Assembly: GCF_002968835.1 (NCBI RefSeq)
Contig: NZ_PKQK01000010.1
Span: forward strand, 1 to 64,000
Reading direction: 5' to 3'
DNA from: Paenibacillus sp. PCH8
GTDB taxonomy: Bacteria > Bacillota > Bacilli > Paenibacillales > Paenibacillaceae
Length of the DNA stretch: 64,000 bases
A program made the translations under genes and the position numbers. Positions 8,534-17,884 of this stretch are shown piece after piece. Each line of letters starts with the position of its first letter. Within the stretch, counting starts at the first letter, position 1. A model generated the notes under the pieces. That model saw only the letters and a program-made list of their open reading frames with translations, did no database searches and was not told the DNA's origin.

Positions 8534-9973
8534 ATGAATCAGAGAAATCTGGACGGCAACAGCATTATTATTCGGCTGGAAATGACAACAAAAGATATCA
8601 AGTTTGGCGAAGTGGCATCAGCCATCTCGGAAGCTGGTGGAGACATCATTGCCATTGACGTCATTTCGACCAATCAGGATGTCAGTGTGCGCGACTTAAC
8701 CGTCGCGGTAACAGATGCACAGGATAACAGCAAAATTATAGAAGGCGTACGCCAACTCAAAGGTGTATCCATCATTAACGTATCAGATCGAACGTTCCTG
8801 CTGCATTTGGGCGGCAAGATCGAAGTAACGCCGAAGACCCCGATTCAGAATCGGGAAGATCTGTCACGTGTATACACCCCGGATGTGGCTCGGGTATGCT
8901 CAGCCATTGCGGATGAGCCAAGTAAGGCATTCTCGCTGACCATTAAGCGGAACACGGTAGCTGTAGTGTCGGATGGCAGTGCGGTGCTCGGACTGGGCAA
9001 TATAGGTCCCCGTGCAGCGATGCCAGTCATGGAAGGTAAGGCGATGTTATTCAAGCAGTTTGCAGGCGTGGATGCCTTCCCGATCTGTCTGGATACTCAG
9101 GATACCGAAGAGATCATTCGAACTGTGAAAGCGATATCACCTGCTTTTGGCGGCATTAATCTGGAGGATATTTCGTCACCGCGCTGCTTCGAGATTGAAC
9201 GTCGTCTAAACGAGGAATTGGATATTCCGGTATTTCATGATGACCAGCATGGTACGGCGGTAGTGTTATATGCGGGTCTGATCAATGCGCTCAAATTGGT
9301 AGGCAAGTCGATTGAGGATGTGAAGATCGTGGTCTGTGGTATTGGTGCAGCAGGTGTAGCCTGCAGTAATATCTTATTGTCTGCGGGAGCCAGTCGTCTT
9401 ATTGGTGTCGATCGAGAGGGTGCGATTGTACGCACAAACACCTATGAGAATGAAGTTTGGAGTGAATATGCAGCTCGTACCAACCCGGAACTGGAGATTG
9501 GTTCATTGCGTGATGTCATTCGTGGAGCCGATGTGTTTATTGGCTTGTCACGCGGGAATCTGTTAACCCGGGAGGACGTGCAGACGATGGCGGAAGACCC
9601 AATTGTGTTTGCCATGGCAAATCCGGTACCCGAGATTATGCCAGCTGAGGTGGAAGATATCGTGGCAGTCATGGCGACAGGTCGATCCGATTATCCGAAT
9701 CAGATCAATAACGTGTTATGCTTCCCGGGTATGTTCAGAGCTGTTCTGGATTGCCGGGCAACTGAAATTAATGAAGAGATGAAGCTTGCTGCAGCCCAAG
9801 CGATTGCTTCGGCTATTTCGGATGAAGAACGTGCACGGTATTATATTATTCCAAGTGTATTCAATGACAAAATCGTCAAATCGATGCGCAGCCGCGTCAT
9901 CGAAGCAGCGGTCAAGACGGGTGTGGCGAGACGAATACCGCGTGAACAGGCTCGTGAAGGCGGGGAATCATAA
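8534..9973 (+). CDS. Malic enzyme with N-terminal ACT domain
   Basis: The 479-residue protein converts malate to pyruvate and CO2 with reduction of NAD(P). Residues about 10-85 form an ACT domain, usually an amino-acid-binding regulatory module. The malic domain follows, with the catalytic tyrosine in SRVYTPDVARVC, the catalytic lysine in VMEGKAMLFK and the metal ligands in EDISSPRCFEIE and VFHDDQHGTAVV. The nucleotide-binding domain carries the GIGAAGVACSNIL motif. Family members without the ACT domain are about 400 residues long, which accounts for the extra length here. A GGAGG site lies eight bases before ATG. The next gene starts two bases after its stop codon, so the two are translated together. 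Cofactor choice (NAD or NADP) cannot be judged. Confidence 0.92.
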   Translation: MNQRNLDGNSIIIRLEMTTKDIKFGEVASAISEAGGDIIAIDVISTNQDVSVRDLTVAVTDAQDNSKIIEGVRQLKGVSIINVSDRTFLLHLGGKIEVTPKTPIQNREDLSRVYTPDVARVCSAIADEPSKAFSLTIKRNTVAVVSDGSAVLGLGNIGPRAAMPVMEGKAMLFKQFAGVDAFPICLDTQDTEEIIRTVKAISPAFGGINLEDISSPRCFEIERRLNEELDIPVFHDDQHGTAVVLYAGLINALKLVGKSIEDVKIVVCGIGAAGVACSNILLSAGASRLIGVDREGAIVRTNTYENEVWSEYAARTNPELEIGSLRDVIRGADVFIGLSRGNLLTREDVQTMAEDPIVFAMANPVPEIMPAEVEDIVAVMATGRSDYPNQINNVLCFPGMFRAVLDCRATEINEEMKLAAAQAIASAISDEERARYYIIPSVFNDKIVKSMRSRVIEAAVKTGVARRIPREQAREGGES

Positions 9974-9975
9974 TT

Positions 9976-10701
9976 ATGGTGGATTACTCACCAGATGCAG
10001 CAAACGGCGATGCAGCACATTCAAGTCATTCGAGACCAGTGGATGGCACGTCTGTGGGAGAGGCCATCCTGCGTGCTGCGCGTTCCTTTGTTCAAGGAGA
10101 TTCATCCCAACACACCGATGGACATGACTGGCCGCATATCGAACGGGTAACTGCACTTGCGGTTGAACTCGCTCATCGAATGGGTGCAGATCCATTGGTC
10201 TGTGAACTCGCTGCATTATTACATGATGTACCGGATGAGAAGCTGAATGAAAGCCTGGAAGCCGGGATGGCGAAACTGAATGCCTGGCTGGATACCCAGC
10301 CGCTTGCTCCTGATACGCGTGCTGCGGTTGTGGGTATTATCAGCGCAATCTCGTATGCGGGAGGGCAGCGTGCTGCGGTCAGCTCGCTGGAAGCGCAGGT
10401 TGTACAGGATGCAGATCGTCTCGATGCATTGGGGGCCATTGGAATCGCGCGGACCTTTGCATTTGCTGGAGCAAGGGGGCGCGAGATGTATGATCCATCC
10501 CTTGCCCCACGGGAGCAGATGACCCGTGAGGAATATCGCAATGGGCGCAGCACAACGATTAATCATTTTTACGAAAAGCTGTTCAAGCTCAAGGATCTGA
10601 TGAATACGTCCTACGCCAAGGAACTGGCGGAGCAACGTCATGATTATATGGTGCAGTTCGTGAACCAGTTCAAGAAGGAATGGGAAGGCACGGATCGTTA
10701 G
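9976..10701 (+). CDS. HD-domain phosphohydrolase, YpgQ-like
   Basis: This 241-residue protein has the metal-binding HD superfamily pattern: histidine in GHDWPHIERV, the HD pair in ALLHDVPDEK, and the distal aspartate in QDADRLDALGAIG. Proteins of this subgroup (YedJ/YpgQ) are metal-dependent nucleotide or small-molecule phosphohydrolases, but the substrate of this one cannot be read from the sequence. The N-terminal 45 residues are polar and probably disordered, and the HD domain starts at about residue 48. It begins two bases after the malic enzyme stop, suggesting translational coupling, though no functional link between the two is known to me. Confidence 0.8.
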   Translation: MVDYSPDAANGDAAHSSHSRPVDGTSVGEAILRAARSFVQGDSSQHTDGHDWPHIERVTALAVELAHRMGADPLVCELAALLHDVPDEKLNESLEAGMAKLNAWLDTQPLAPDTRAAVVGIISAISYAGGQRAAVSSLEAQVVQDADRLDALGAIGIARTFAFAGARGREMYDPSLAPREQMTREEYRNGRSTTINHFYEKLFKLKDLMNTSYAKELAEQRHDYMVQFVNQFKKEWEGTDR

Positions 10702-11045
10702 ACAGGCAGGATAAGCGGGATGATTTAACAGAATGACGATTACACAGAGGTATAATAAGTAACAGAGGCGAATCTTTGAAGTGGCGTAAATCCATTTTGA
10801 AGATTTTCTTCTTTTTCGGTTAATAATGTGTATGAACATACATAAATCGGATTGGTGTGGGTTTTTGTTGTGCACTCTAATGTACACTTGTTTATTTTTG
10901 GACGAATGACATGGCAACGGAAGAGTGTCCATGGTACAATAAATCGTTCTACTGAACGAATTCAGGCAAAAAAAGAAATATGGGGTAATCATGAACATGA
11001 TCATCAAGCTTAAAAAATCAGGTTCGGTAAAGAGGAGGGTTCACC
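10702..11045. other. Intergenic region, 344 bases, no gene seen
   Basis: I see no coding frame with a ribosome binding site and no convincing terminator. TATAAT at 10751-10756 and TACAAT at 10935-10940 are possible -10 elements, but neither has a good -35 at normal spacing. An AAGAGGAGGG ribosome binding site for the next gene closes the region. Confidence 0.5.
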
Positions 11046-12113
11046 ATGTCATTTGGTGCACGTGTACTTAAGACGGGGATCGCGGTCACGCTTGCCCTGT
11101 ACCTTAGCAGCCTGTTCTTGAACCCGCAATCTCCCGTGCCCGCCGCAATTGCGGCTATATTTGCCATGCAGCCTTCCATCTACCGTTCCTGGAAGTACTT
11201 CCTGGATCAGCTGCAAACGACCACGCTCGGGGCCATTGTGGCTCTGGTAGGGGGCATGGTGTTATCCAATGAACCGATCGCGGTTGGATTAATTATTGTG
11301 CTCGTCATTATGATTTGTCTTAAATTGAATATGGGTGAGACGGTTGGACTCACACTGGTCACGGTCGTATCTATAATGGAAGCCTCGGGTGACTGGCATT
11401 TTGCATTAAATCGTTTTTTGCTGACACTTGTTGGTATTGTATCGGCGTTTCTCATCAACATTACGGTATTTCCTCCGAAACCTAAGCTGCAGTTCGTGAA
11501 GCAAATTCAGAGTGTATTCAGCGGTATGTCATTGCTTCTGCGAACCTCGATCTCGGATGAGATCAAGGAAGTCGTATTCCGGGATGAGAAAAGCAATCTG
11601 GGCGGCTCCATTAAGTCACTGTCCGATAAGTATAATCTGTTCGAAGAGGAACAGAAGAAGATGAAACGTGCGAAATTCAGCGAGACCAGGCAGATGGTTG
11701 TCTACAAACAGATGCTGCTGAGTCTTCAAAAAGGATACGAGGTGCTGGATTCGGTAGAACGCCACTATTTTCAGGCACCGAGGACACCGGCTATGGATCA
11801 GTTTTTTGACTCCCATCTGGAACTGGTTATCAAATTCCATGAGCATGCACTGCTCAAGTTTGAAGATAAGCTGAAGCCGAACGGGGAAGAGGCTGCACAA
11901 TTTATATTGAATAATGATCGTTTCATGGAGCAGGCGATCACTGAGTTTGATATCGACAAGGACGGGATGTTGAGATTATCGATCGTAGCTGCTGCGATCT
12001 ATGATTACGGATATCAGCTGGAACGTTTGAATCGACTTGCCGAACATGTGCACAGCTCCAGTGAAGACAAAGAGTCACAGGACAAAATTCTGAATTGGCT
12101 CAAGTGGCCGTAA
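11046..12113 (+). CDS. Aromatic acid exporter family membrane protein (FUSC/YqjA type)
   Basis: The 355-residue protein has four or more hydrophobic segments in its first 150 residues (for example AIGVTLALYLSS-like first helix and LLTLVGIVSAFLINITVF), then a soluble alpha-helical C-terminal half rich in charged residues. That layout matches the aromatic acid exporter family 1, a half-size relative of AaeB/FUSC transporters. Members are thought to export aromatic acids or other anions, but most are untested. Strong AGGAGGG site before ATG. A terminator follows 50 bases after the stop, so it is probably transcribed alone. Confidence 0.75.
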   Translation: MSFGARVLKTGIAVTLALYLSSLFLNPQSPVPAAIAAIFAMQPSIYRSWKYFLDQLQTTTLGAIVALVGGMVLSNEPIAVGLIIVLVIMICLKLNMGETVGLTLVTVVSIMEASGDWHFALNRFLLTLVGIVSAFLINITVFPPKPKLQFVKQIQSVFSGMSLLLRTSISDEIKEVVFRDEKSNLGGSIKSLSDKYNLFEEEQKKMKRAKFSETRQMVVYKQMLLSLQKGYEVLDSVERHYFQAPRTPAMDQFFDSHLELVIKFHEHALLKFEDKLKPNGEEAAQFILNNDRFMEQAITEFDIDKDGMLRLSIVAAAIYDYGYQLERLNRLAEHVHSSSEDKESQDKILNWLKWP

Positions 12114-12163
12114 GAACAAATTGCACAGCCGCTTCAAGATCATATACAATGGAATTACAACAT

Positions 12164-12191
12164 AACCCGGACGACCGCGTCCGGGTTGTTT
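12164..12191 (+). terminator. Intrinsic terminator after the exporter-like gene
   Basis: A perfect ten-base GC-rich stem (12164-12173 with 12178-12187), loop ACCG, followed by a short T-rich tract. Confidence 0.75.
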
Positions 12192-12240
12192 GGCATACTT
12201 AACGCCCGACCGAATTCTAATGAACCGAGGGATAGAGATC

Positions 12241-12702
12241 ATGATCATACAACAGCTGGATACTGAAATGATAGAATGGCTGAATGGAATGAATCTGGAA
12301 CATAAGCAGCATGAAGCGATGCAACTACTGACTGTATGTGAGGATCAGTGGCCCCATCAGGCGATGATCAGTATAGGGGAAGTAATTGCCGTGAGTCCGA
12401 ACCAGCTTCGACTGGCTCTGTGGCAAGGTACTCAGACCAGTATGAACATGAGTAAAACGGGTAAGGCTACCTTGATTGCAGTTCATGGACATCAACTGCT
12501 GCATATCCGTCTGGAAGTAAGCATGCTGCCCGAGATTAAGGGGGCCGTTCATCCGAGAGATCGTTTTGAAGCCCACGTGGTTCATATACGTGTGGATCAC
12601 GCGCCATATGCGGAAATCACTTCAGGTATAACCTTTCAATTAAAAGATGAACTTGAGGCAATTACACGCTGGAAAGAGACCATTGAAGAATTACGAAAGT
12701 AG
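12241..12702 (+). CDS. Pyridoxamine 5'-phosphate oxidase-like split-barrel protein
   Basis: The 153-residue protein resembles small FMN-binding split-barrel proteins of the pyridoxamine-phosphate-oxidase superfamily: an early helix, then strands with the pattern LRLALWQGTQTSMNMSKTGKATLIAVHG and a later RFEAHVVHIRVD strand. Many of these bind flavin or F420/haem and have unknown substrates. I start it at ATG 12241, which has GAGGG nine bases upstream; a longer reading from 12190 starts inside the preceding terminator and lacks such a site. No firm function can be assigned. Confidence 0.55.
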   Translation: MIIQQLDTEMIEWLNGMNLEHKQHEAMQLLTVCEDQWPHQAMISIGEVIAVSPNQLRLALWQGTQTSMNMSKTGKATLIAVHGHQLLHIRLEVSMLPEIKGAVHPRDRFEAHVVHIRVDHAPYAEITSGITFQLKDELEAITRWKETIEELRK

Positions 12703-12952
12703 AAACATCAGTGGCTTACTCCGTTGAGCAATAGGTGGGTTGGGTAATAATGATGAAGAAAGAAAACAACAAAAAACGCCTCCGCTTGCATCGGGACGCT
12801 GTCACTGGTAAAATTAAAAATGGTTTTCAGAAATTAGAACTAATTAACATAAAATCAAAATGTTTCCTTTCTAATAATTATACCATTACCTTTTCGGGCT
12901 TGTCAAATGGGATTTTGAGGACACAATCCGGGGAAAGAGGGGCTATTAACAT

Positions 12953-15328
12953 ATGAGTACAGAGCAGCAGTGGAGCACGGAACAACAGCGGGTTAACACC
13001 GTAACGGATCAGATTGAACGCAAAATCTCCACCCTTGAAGAAGAAGAAGGTTCTTTCCGCGACGAAGTGGTTGGGATGAGAAAAGATTTTTGGGACGAAG
13101 TTACGATGAACTTCAGCGAAGCAGACGATGTCGGAGAGACATCAACCAGCATGAGGCAGCAGTCACAGGTACTGTCCGATCGGGAGCGCAGCCATATCAA
13201 TACAACGGCTGCGTTGGACAAAATGAAACGACTGCATCATTCACCGTACTTTGGCCGCATTGACTTCAAGGAAGACGGATACCCGGATGCTGAACGTATT
13301 TACCTGGGCATTGCATCGTTGCTGGATGAGCAGGAGGAATCGTTTCTGGTCTATGACTGGCGTGCGCCAATCTCTAACTTGTATTACGATGGCGCACCAG
13401 GTCCAATCACGTATCATACACCAAGTGGAGAAATCAGCGGCGATATCGAGATGAAGCGGCAGTTTGTCATTCGGGATGGAAAGATCCGATTTATGTTTGA
13501 CACAGGGGTAACCATTGGTGATGAGTTGTTGCAGGCTGTGCTCAGTCGAACGTCGGATGCACAGATGAAAAGTATTGTAGCGACCATTCAGAAGGAACAG
13601 AACCGGATTATTCGTAATGACCGGACACGCATGCTCATCGTGCAAGGCGCAGCGGGCAGTGGCAAAACATCCGCGGCGCTCCAGCGCGTGGCGTATCTTC
13701 TCTACAAATACCGCGAGCATCTGCAAGCGGATCAGATGGTTCTTTTTTCGCCAAATCCGATGTTTAACAGTTATGTCTCCACGGTATTGCCTGAGCTTGG
13801 GGAGGAAAACATGCTGCAAACGACCTTCCAGGAATATCTGGAACGCCGTCTGGGTCGTGAATATCAGCTGGAAGATCCATTCATTCAGCTCGAATATGTG
13901 CTTACGGGCACGGAAGATCCCGATTACGATGCACGCATGTCTGGCATTCAATTCAAGTCGTCGGAATCTTTCCTGAAGGTCATTACGGGTTATAAGGAAA
14001 GCATGCTCTCAGGTGGTATGAAATTCAAGCCGGTTCGCTTCCAGGGTCGGGCTGTTGTAACGGCTGAAGCCATAGCTGAGAAATTCTACAGTTTCGAGTC
14101 ATCCGTCAAGCTGGTGAGCCGACTGGAGTTGTTGCGAGACTGGATGCTGAAAGAACTGTCGGCCTTTGGTAAAGGTGAACTGGATGCGTCTTGGGTCGAT
14201 CAGCAGCTTGATCTGATGGAGCCGGAGGATCTGCAACGTGCTTATCAGCGGTTGAAGCGCAAGCAAAAAGGAAAGACCCATACCTTCAATGACTTCGAGC
14301 AGGAAAGAGAAATTCTGGCTCGAATGGTTGTCAGTGATCGGCTTAAACCGTTGCGCAAATGGATCAAGTCCTTGCGATTTGTCGATGTACGACAGTTATA
14401 CGCGCATTTGTTCAACGATCAGGCTCAACTGGTGAACCTGCTGGGTGAAGAAGCGCTGCCAGCTCATTGGGAAGAAGTCTGTAACATGACTTTACGCAGG
14501 TTGAAGCTTCAGGAGTTGGCTTATGAAGATATTACGCCATACTTGTACCTGCGCGAGCTTCTGCTTGGATTCCGTATTAACTCCAATATCCGTCATGTCA
14601 TTATTGATGAGGCCCAGGATTATTCTGCGTTTCAGCTGGCCTTTATGAAGAGATTGTTTCCACGGGCGAAAATAACAGCACTCGGTGATTTCAATCAGGC
14701 GATCTATGCCCATTCTTCTGTTCTCAGTGGAACAGGACCATTGACTAACCTGTACGGACCAGACAATACGGAAGTCATCGAGCTGACGAGAAGTTATCGT
14801 TCAACCCGGGAGATTGTGGAGTTTACCCGTGGCATGGTTCCAGGTGGCGAGGAGATCATTCCGTTTAACCGTAGTGGCGAGAAACCCAAGATTATTGTCT
14901 CTTCCGATCGTGAGCGTCATATGGAGCTTATCAAAGCAGACCTTAATCATTTCATTGAGGAAGGTTATGAATCGGTGGCGGTCATCTGCAAAACTGCCGA
15001 AGAGAGTAGAGACGTACATGCCGCATTGAGTAAGGAACTACCCACAGCACCTAAGTTAATCAAAAAAACAACGCTTGCCTTTGAGCAGGGGGTTCATGTC
15101 ATTCCTGCGTATCTGGCCAAAGGTGTGGAGTTTGATGCTGTCCTGATCTATGACGGTTCTGCAGAGCAGTATGCTCAAGAGCATGAACGCAAGCTGTTCT
15201 ACACCGCTTGTACCCGGGCGATGCATTTGTTACATGTCTACTGCGTTGGAACACCGAGTCCGTTCATTACCTCCCAGTCTGAAGAATGGTATGATCTTGG
15301 CAAAGTATCAGCGGCTCAAGTGGACTGA
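12953..15328 (+). CDS. helD: RNA polymerase recycling ATPase HelD (UvrD-like superfamily 1)
   Basis: The 791-residue protein matches HelD, a helicase-like ATPase that removes stalled RNA polymerase from DNA and recycles it. The first 90 residues are a charged coiled-coil arm, which in HelD enters the secondary channel of the polymerase. The ATPase core follows: Walker A GAAGSGKTSAALQR near residue 232, Walker B with VIIDEAQDYSAFQ near 545, and the late motif TRSYRSTREIVEF. The insert between the two halves of domain 1 is a HelD feature and distinguishes it from UvrD or PcrA. The length is close to Bacillus HelD (about 775). The start has GAAAGAGGGG upstream. A terminator follows 27 bases after the stop, so it is a single-gene unit. 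Confidence 0.88.
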   Translation: MSTEQQWSTEQQRVNTVTDQIERKISTLEEEEGSFRDEVVGMRKDFWDEVTMNFSEADDVGETSTSMRQQSQVLSDRERSHINTTAALDKMKRLHHSPYFGRIDFKEDGYPDAERIYLGIASLLDEQEESFLVYDWRAPISNLYYDGAPGPITYHTPSGEISGDIEMKRQFVIRDGKIRFMFDTGVTIGDELLQAVLSRTSDAQMKSIVATIQKEQNRIIRNDRTRMLIVQGAAGSGKTSAALQRVAYLLYKYREHLQADQMVLFSPNPMFNSYVSTVLPELGEENMLQTTFQEYLERRLGREYQLEDPFIQLEYVLTGTEDPDYDARMSGIQFKSSESFLKVITGYKESMLSGGMKFKPVRFQGRAVVTAEAIAEKFYSFESSVKLVSRLELLRDWMLKELSAFGKGELDASWVDQQLDLMEPEDLQRAYQRLKRKQKGKTHTFNDFEQEREILARMVVSDRLKPLRKWIKSLRFVDVRQLYAHLFNDQAQLVNLLGEEALPAHWEEVCNMTLRRLKLQELAYEDITPYLYLRELLLGFRINSNIRHVIIDEAQDYSAFQLAFMKRLFPRAKITALGDFNQAIYAHSSVLSGTGPLTNLYGPDNTEVIELTRSYRSTREIVEFTRGMVPGGEEIIPFNRSGEKPKIIVSSDRERHMELIKADLNHFIEEGYESVAVICKTAEESRDVHAALSKELPTAPKLIKKTTLAFEQGVHVIPAYLAKGVEFDAVLIYDGSAEQYAQEHERKLFYTACTRAMHLLHVYCVGTPSPFITSQSEEWYDLGKVSAAQVD

Positions 15329-15355
15329 TGATGGCATACTCTCATCTGTATGAAG

Positions 15356-15390
15356 AAGACTTCCGTGTATTGCGACGGGAGTCTTTCTGT
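15356..15390 (+). terminator. Intrinsic terminator after helD
   Basis: An eleven-base stem (15356-15366 with 15375-15385, one G-U pair) with an eight-base loop is followed by a T-rich stretch. Confidence 0.75.
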
Positions 15391-15565
15391 ATATTAAGCC
15401 ATGAAGATAGAGAGAAATCAGTTATGCAAGGGAAGTATACGTGATGAGCTTCCAGACATGGCTGATCGTATGAATAAACATTCCTGACATGTATTCGAAG
15501 GATTGGGTTCCGTGGATAAATAGGGCTACGTAATTTGTATTCCTGCACAATGGATGTGATTTTTC

Positions 15566-15594
15566 TTTACATAGGAGGTTCGGACTCATATAAT
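15566..15594 (+). promoter_or_regulatory. Sigma-A type promoter of adenine deaminase
   Basis: TTTACA (15566-15571) and TATAAT (15589-15594) are separated by exactly 17 bases, about 45 bases before the start codon. The rest of the 312-base gap between helD and ade holds the helD terminator and no gene. The short stretch ACTCATATAATC resembles the 5' part of purine riboswitches but the remainder is absent. Confidence 0.7.
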
Positions 15595-15640
15595 CGTAAC
15601 AATATATTTTTTTGGATCGTTTATTAAAGGAGGCAGCAAC

Positions 15641-17500
15641 ATGAACAAACTATCTTTTGAACGGCCGCTAATGGCCGACTGCGTACCGGATCTGGTCGCT
15701 ACAGCCCGGGGAGACTTGCCAGCGACTTTGGTCATTCGGAACGGTACGCTGGTCAATGTAATATCCGGTGAGATTTTATCAGGAATGTCCATAGCAGTCC
15801 AGGGAGCACGAATTGCTTATGTCGGCAAAGATGTAAGCCACACCATCGGAGAACATACTCGGATTATTGAAGCGGACGGCAAATATATGGCTCCCGGCTT
15901 GTTGGATGGACACTGTCATATTGAGAGCACACAGATGAAAGTATCCGAGTTCGCAAGAGCAGTATTGCCGTCAGGTACGACCGGAGGTTTCTTTGACCCG
16001 CATGAGATCTCCAACGTGCTTGGACTCCGAGGTCTGAGACTGATGTTGGATGAGGCTCGGACTACACCTATGGCTGCTTATATGCAGGTCGCTTCGTGTG
16101 TACCTTCCACCCATCCAGGGTTGGAGACAACAGGTGCCTATATAGGGCCTGAAGAGGTGGCTGAAGCCCTTTCCTGGGGTCCGGACATGATTGGGCTTGG
16201 TGAAGTCATGAACTTCCCTGGGGTCGTGTACGGGGACGAAACGATGATTGGTGAGATACAGGCGACCTTGCGGGCGGGTAAAGTGGCGGACGGCCATTTC
16301 ACTTGGGCAGCAGATGACTGGCGTCTGCCAGCTTACGCAGCGAGTGGTGTTACAGGGGATCATGAGTGTGTAACGAAGGAAGACGTGGTGGAACGTCTGC
16401 GACTCGGCATGTACGCGAAGATGCGTCAGGGGTCGGCATGGCATGATGTGGCAGAGACGATCAAAGCCTGCACCGAGCTGGGGCTCGATACACGTCGTAT
16501 GATGCTGGTAACGGATGACCGAAGCTCCGAATCCCTGCTGAAAGAAGGACATATGGACTTTGTCGTTCGTCTGGCGATCTCCCAAGGTGTGAAGCCGGTT
16601 ACGGCTTTCCAGATGGCTACGCTTAACACGGCTGAGCGTTTCGGTGTTGCGCGTGATATAGGTGCAGTCATTCCAGGGAATATAGCCGATATTATTCTGC
16701 TGGACGGCCGTCTGGCGGATGTACGTGTGGGCATGACAATCGCTGCAGGGCAAGTGGTGGCCGAGAATGGGAAAATGACGGCGGTCTGGGATAGCTTCAC
16801 GTATCCGGAGGAAGCGCTGAACACCGTGAAGCTGGAAGCCAATATTCAGCCAGAGGATCTGGAGCTTGCAGCACCGATTTCAGATGGGACGATTGGTGCC
16901 AAAATCATTCATGTGACCGAAAACCATGTGGATACGAAGGAAAAACATCTGCCTGTTAAAGTACAGAACGGTAAGGTGATCGTGTCCACCTCAGGAGAAA
17001 TCTGCAAGATTGCAGTAATGGAACGTCACAAACAAACCGGAAATCGGGCAGTTGCTCTGGTTGGAGGCATCGGATTCACCTCGCCGGCGGCGATTGCAAT
17101 GACGGTTGCTCATGATAGTCACAATCTGTTAATTATCGGTAACGATGATACGCTGATGGCGGAAGCCGGTAACCGTGTAATTGATATGCAGGGCGGGGTA
17201 GCCGTCGTAACGGCAGCGGGTGTAACCGAATTTCCGCTACGAATCGCAGGTTTGATGTCAACCGAATCTTTCGAAGTGGTCGCGGCCCAATCGGCAGCAG
17301 TCAGTGAAGCATTGCAGTCTGCAGGGTGTACGTTAAATAATGCGTTCATGACCCTATCCTTGCTCGCGCTGGTTGTGATTCCGGAACTGCGATTGTCTGA
17401 CAAGGGGCTTGTACGGATCTCGGCAGAAGGTATTGAACTCGTGTCTTTGTTTGACGACACGGTTGACAATGCATCGGGTGCTCCAGCTGGTAATGAATGA
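15641..17500 (+). CDS. ade: Adenine deaminase
   Basis: The 619-residue enzyme is an amidohydrolase that deaminates adenine to hypoxanthine for purine salvage. The metal site begins with DGHCHIEST near residue 90; further family motifs are GFFDPHEISNVLG, the DGHFTWAADDW-like loop and LVTDDRSSE. The last 200 residues form the adenine-deaminase-specific C-terminal domain, with KVIVSTSGEICKIAVMERHK. Length is close to the usual 580-600. An AAAGGAGG site lies eight bases upstream of ATG, downstream of a good sigma-A promoter. A terminator follows, so the gene stands alone. Confidence 0.95.
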   Translation: MNKLSFERPLMADCVPDLVATARGDLPATLVIRNGTLVNVISGEILSGMSIAVQGARIAYVGKDVSHTIGEHTRIIEADGKYMAPGLLDGHCHIESTQMKVSEFARAVLPSGTTGGFFDPHEISNVLGLRGLRLMLDEARTTPMAAYMQVASCVPSTHPGLETTGAYIGPEEVAEALSWGPDMIGLGEVMNFPGVVYGDETMIGEIQATLRAGKVADGHFTWAADDWRLPAYAASGVTGDHECVTKEDVVERLRLGMYAKMRQGSAWHDVAETIKACTELGLDTRRMMLVTDDRSSESLLKEGHMDFVVRLAISQGVKPVTAFQMATLNTAERFGVARDIGAVIPGNIADIILLDGRLADVRVGMTIAAGQVVAENGKMTAVWDSFTYPEEALNTVKLEANIQPEDLELAAPISDGTIGAKIIHVTENHVDTKEKHLPVKVQNGKVIVSTSGEICKIAVMERHKQTGNRAVALVGGIGFTSPAAIAMTVAHDSHNLLIIGNDDTLMAEAGNRVIDMQGGVAVVTAAGVTEFPLRIAGLMSTESFEVVAAQSAAVSEALQSAGCTLNNAFMTLSLLALVVIPELRLSDKGLVRISAEGIELVSLFDDTVDNASGAPAGNE

Positions 17501-17544
17501 ACTGAAACTCTTATCAGAGGATAAATAAATCGGGTTATATGAAG

Positions 17545-17566
17545 GCCGCCTATAGGCGGTTTTTTC
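17545..17566 (+). terminator. Intrinsic terminator after adenine deaminase
   Basis: A six-base GC stem (17545-17550 with 17555-17560), TATA loop, then six T. Confidence 0.75.
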
Positions 17567-17576
17567 GTATTTTGTG

Positions 17577-17590
17577 AGAAAACGCTTTCT
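17577..17590. promoter_or_regulatory. Candidate CcpA (cre) site
   Basis: AGAAAACGCTTTCT is a near-palindrome around a central CG and matches the cre consensus except at its ends. It lies about 300 bases before the lipoprotein gene at 17885. The rest of this gap (17591-17884) is AT-rich and holds no gene I would support. Confidence 0.4.
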
Positions 17591-17884
17591 AGGTCTTCTG
17601 GAGCTTATACTTTATATGAAAATAATGACTCAAGTCGTAATGAAAGAAAGATGAATATAGTAAACGGATTAAAATTTGTGACTTTTGAACTATACATACA
17701 GAACTATGAATTCCCGAAATAAGTTATATGATGCTTTCGTCGTGAGTCTTAAAGATGATATTGCATATAGAAGCAATCGAATTCGTCGAATTGCAATAAG
17801 TCTCTATAAAATGCATAGGAAACGACACGATTTCATCCAGATGAGCACGTCAGAGCTGCAAAACTTCAGAGGGAGTGTACAAAT

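Noticed and set aside
10219..11007. Antisense frame of 262 residues across the HD gene and following gap
   Set aside because: It runs through a supported gene and has no start signal or family resemblance.
12735..12956. Open frame of 73 residues before helD
   Set aside because: Composition is unlike a protein, there is no ribosome binding site, and it ends across the helD start. The region is more likely the helD leader.
15585..15640. Possible purine riboswitch before adenine deaminase
   Set aside because: ACTCATATAATC resembles the first strand of purine riboswitches, but the two loops and closing strand are absent in the remaining 45 bases; the same bases form a good -10 box.
15971..16753. 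Antisense frame of 260 residues inside adenine deaminase
   Set aside because: It lies wholly within a well-supported gene and reads as low-complexity His/Cys/Arg-rich sequence.
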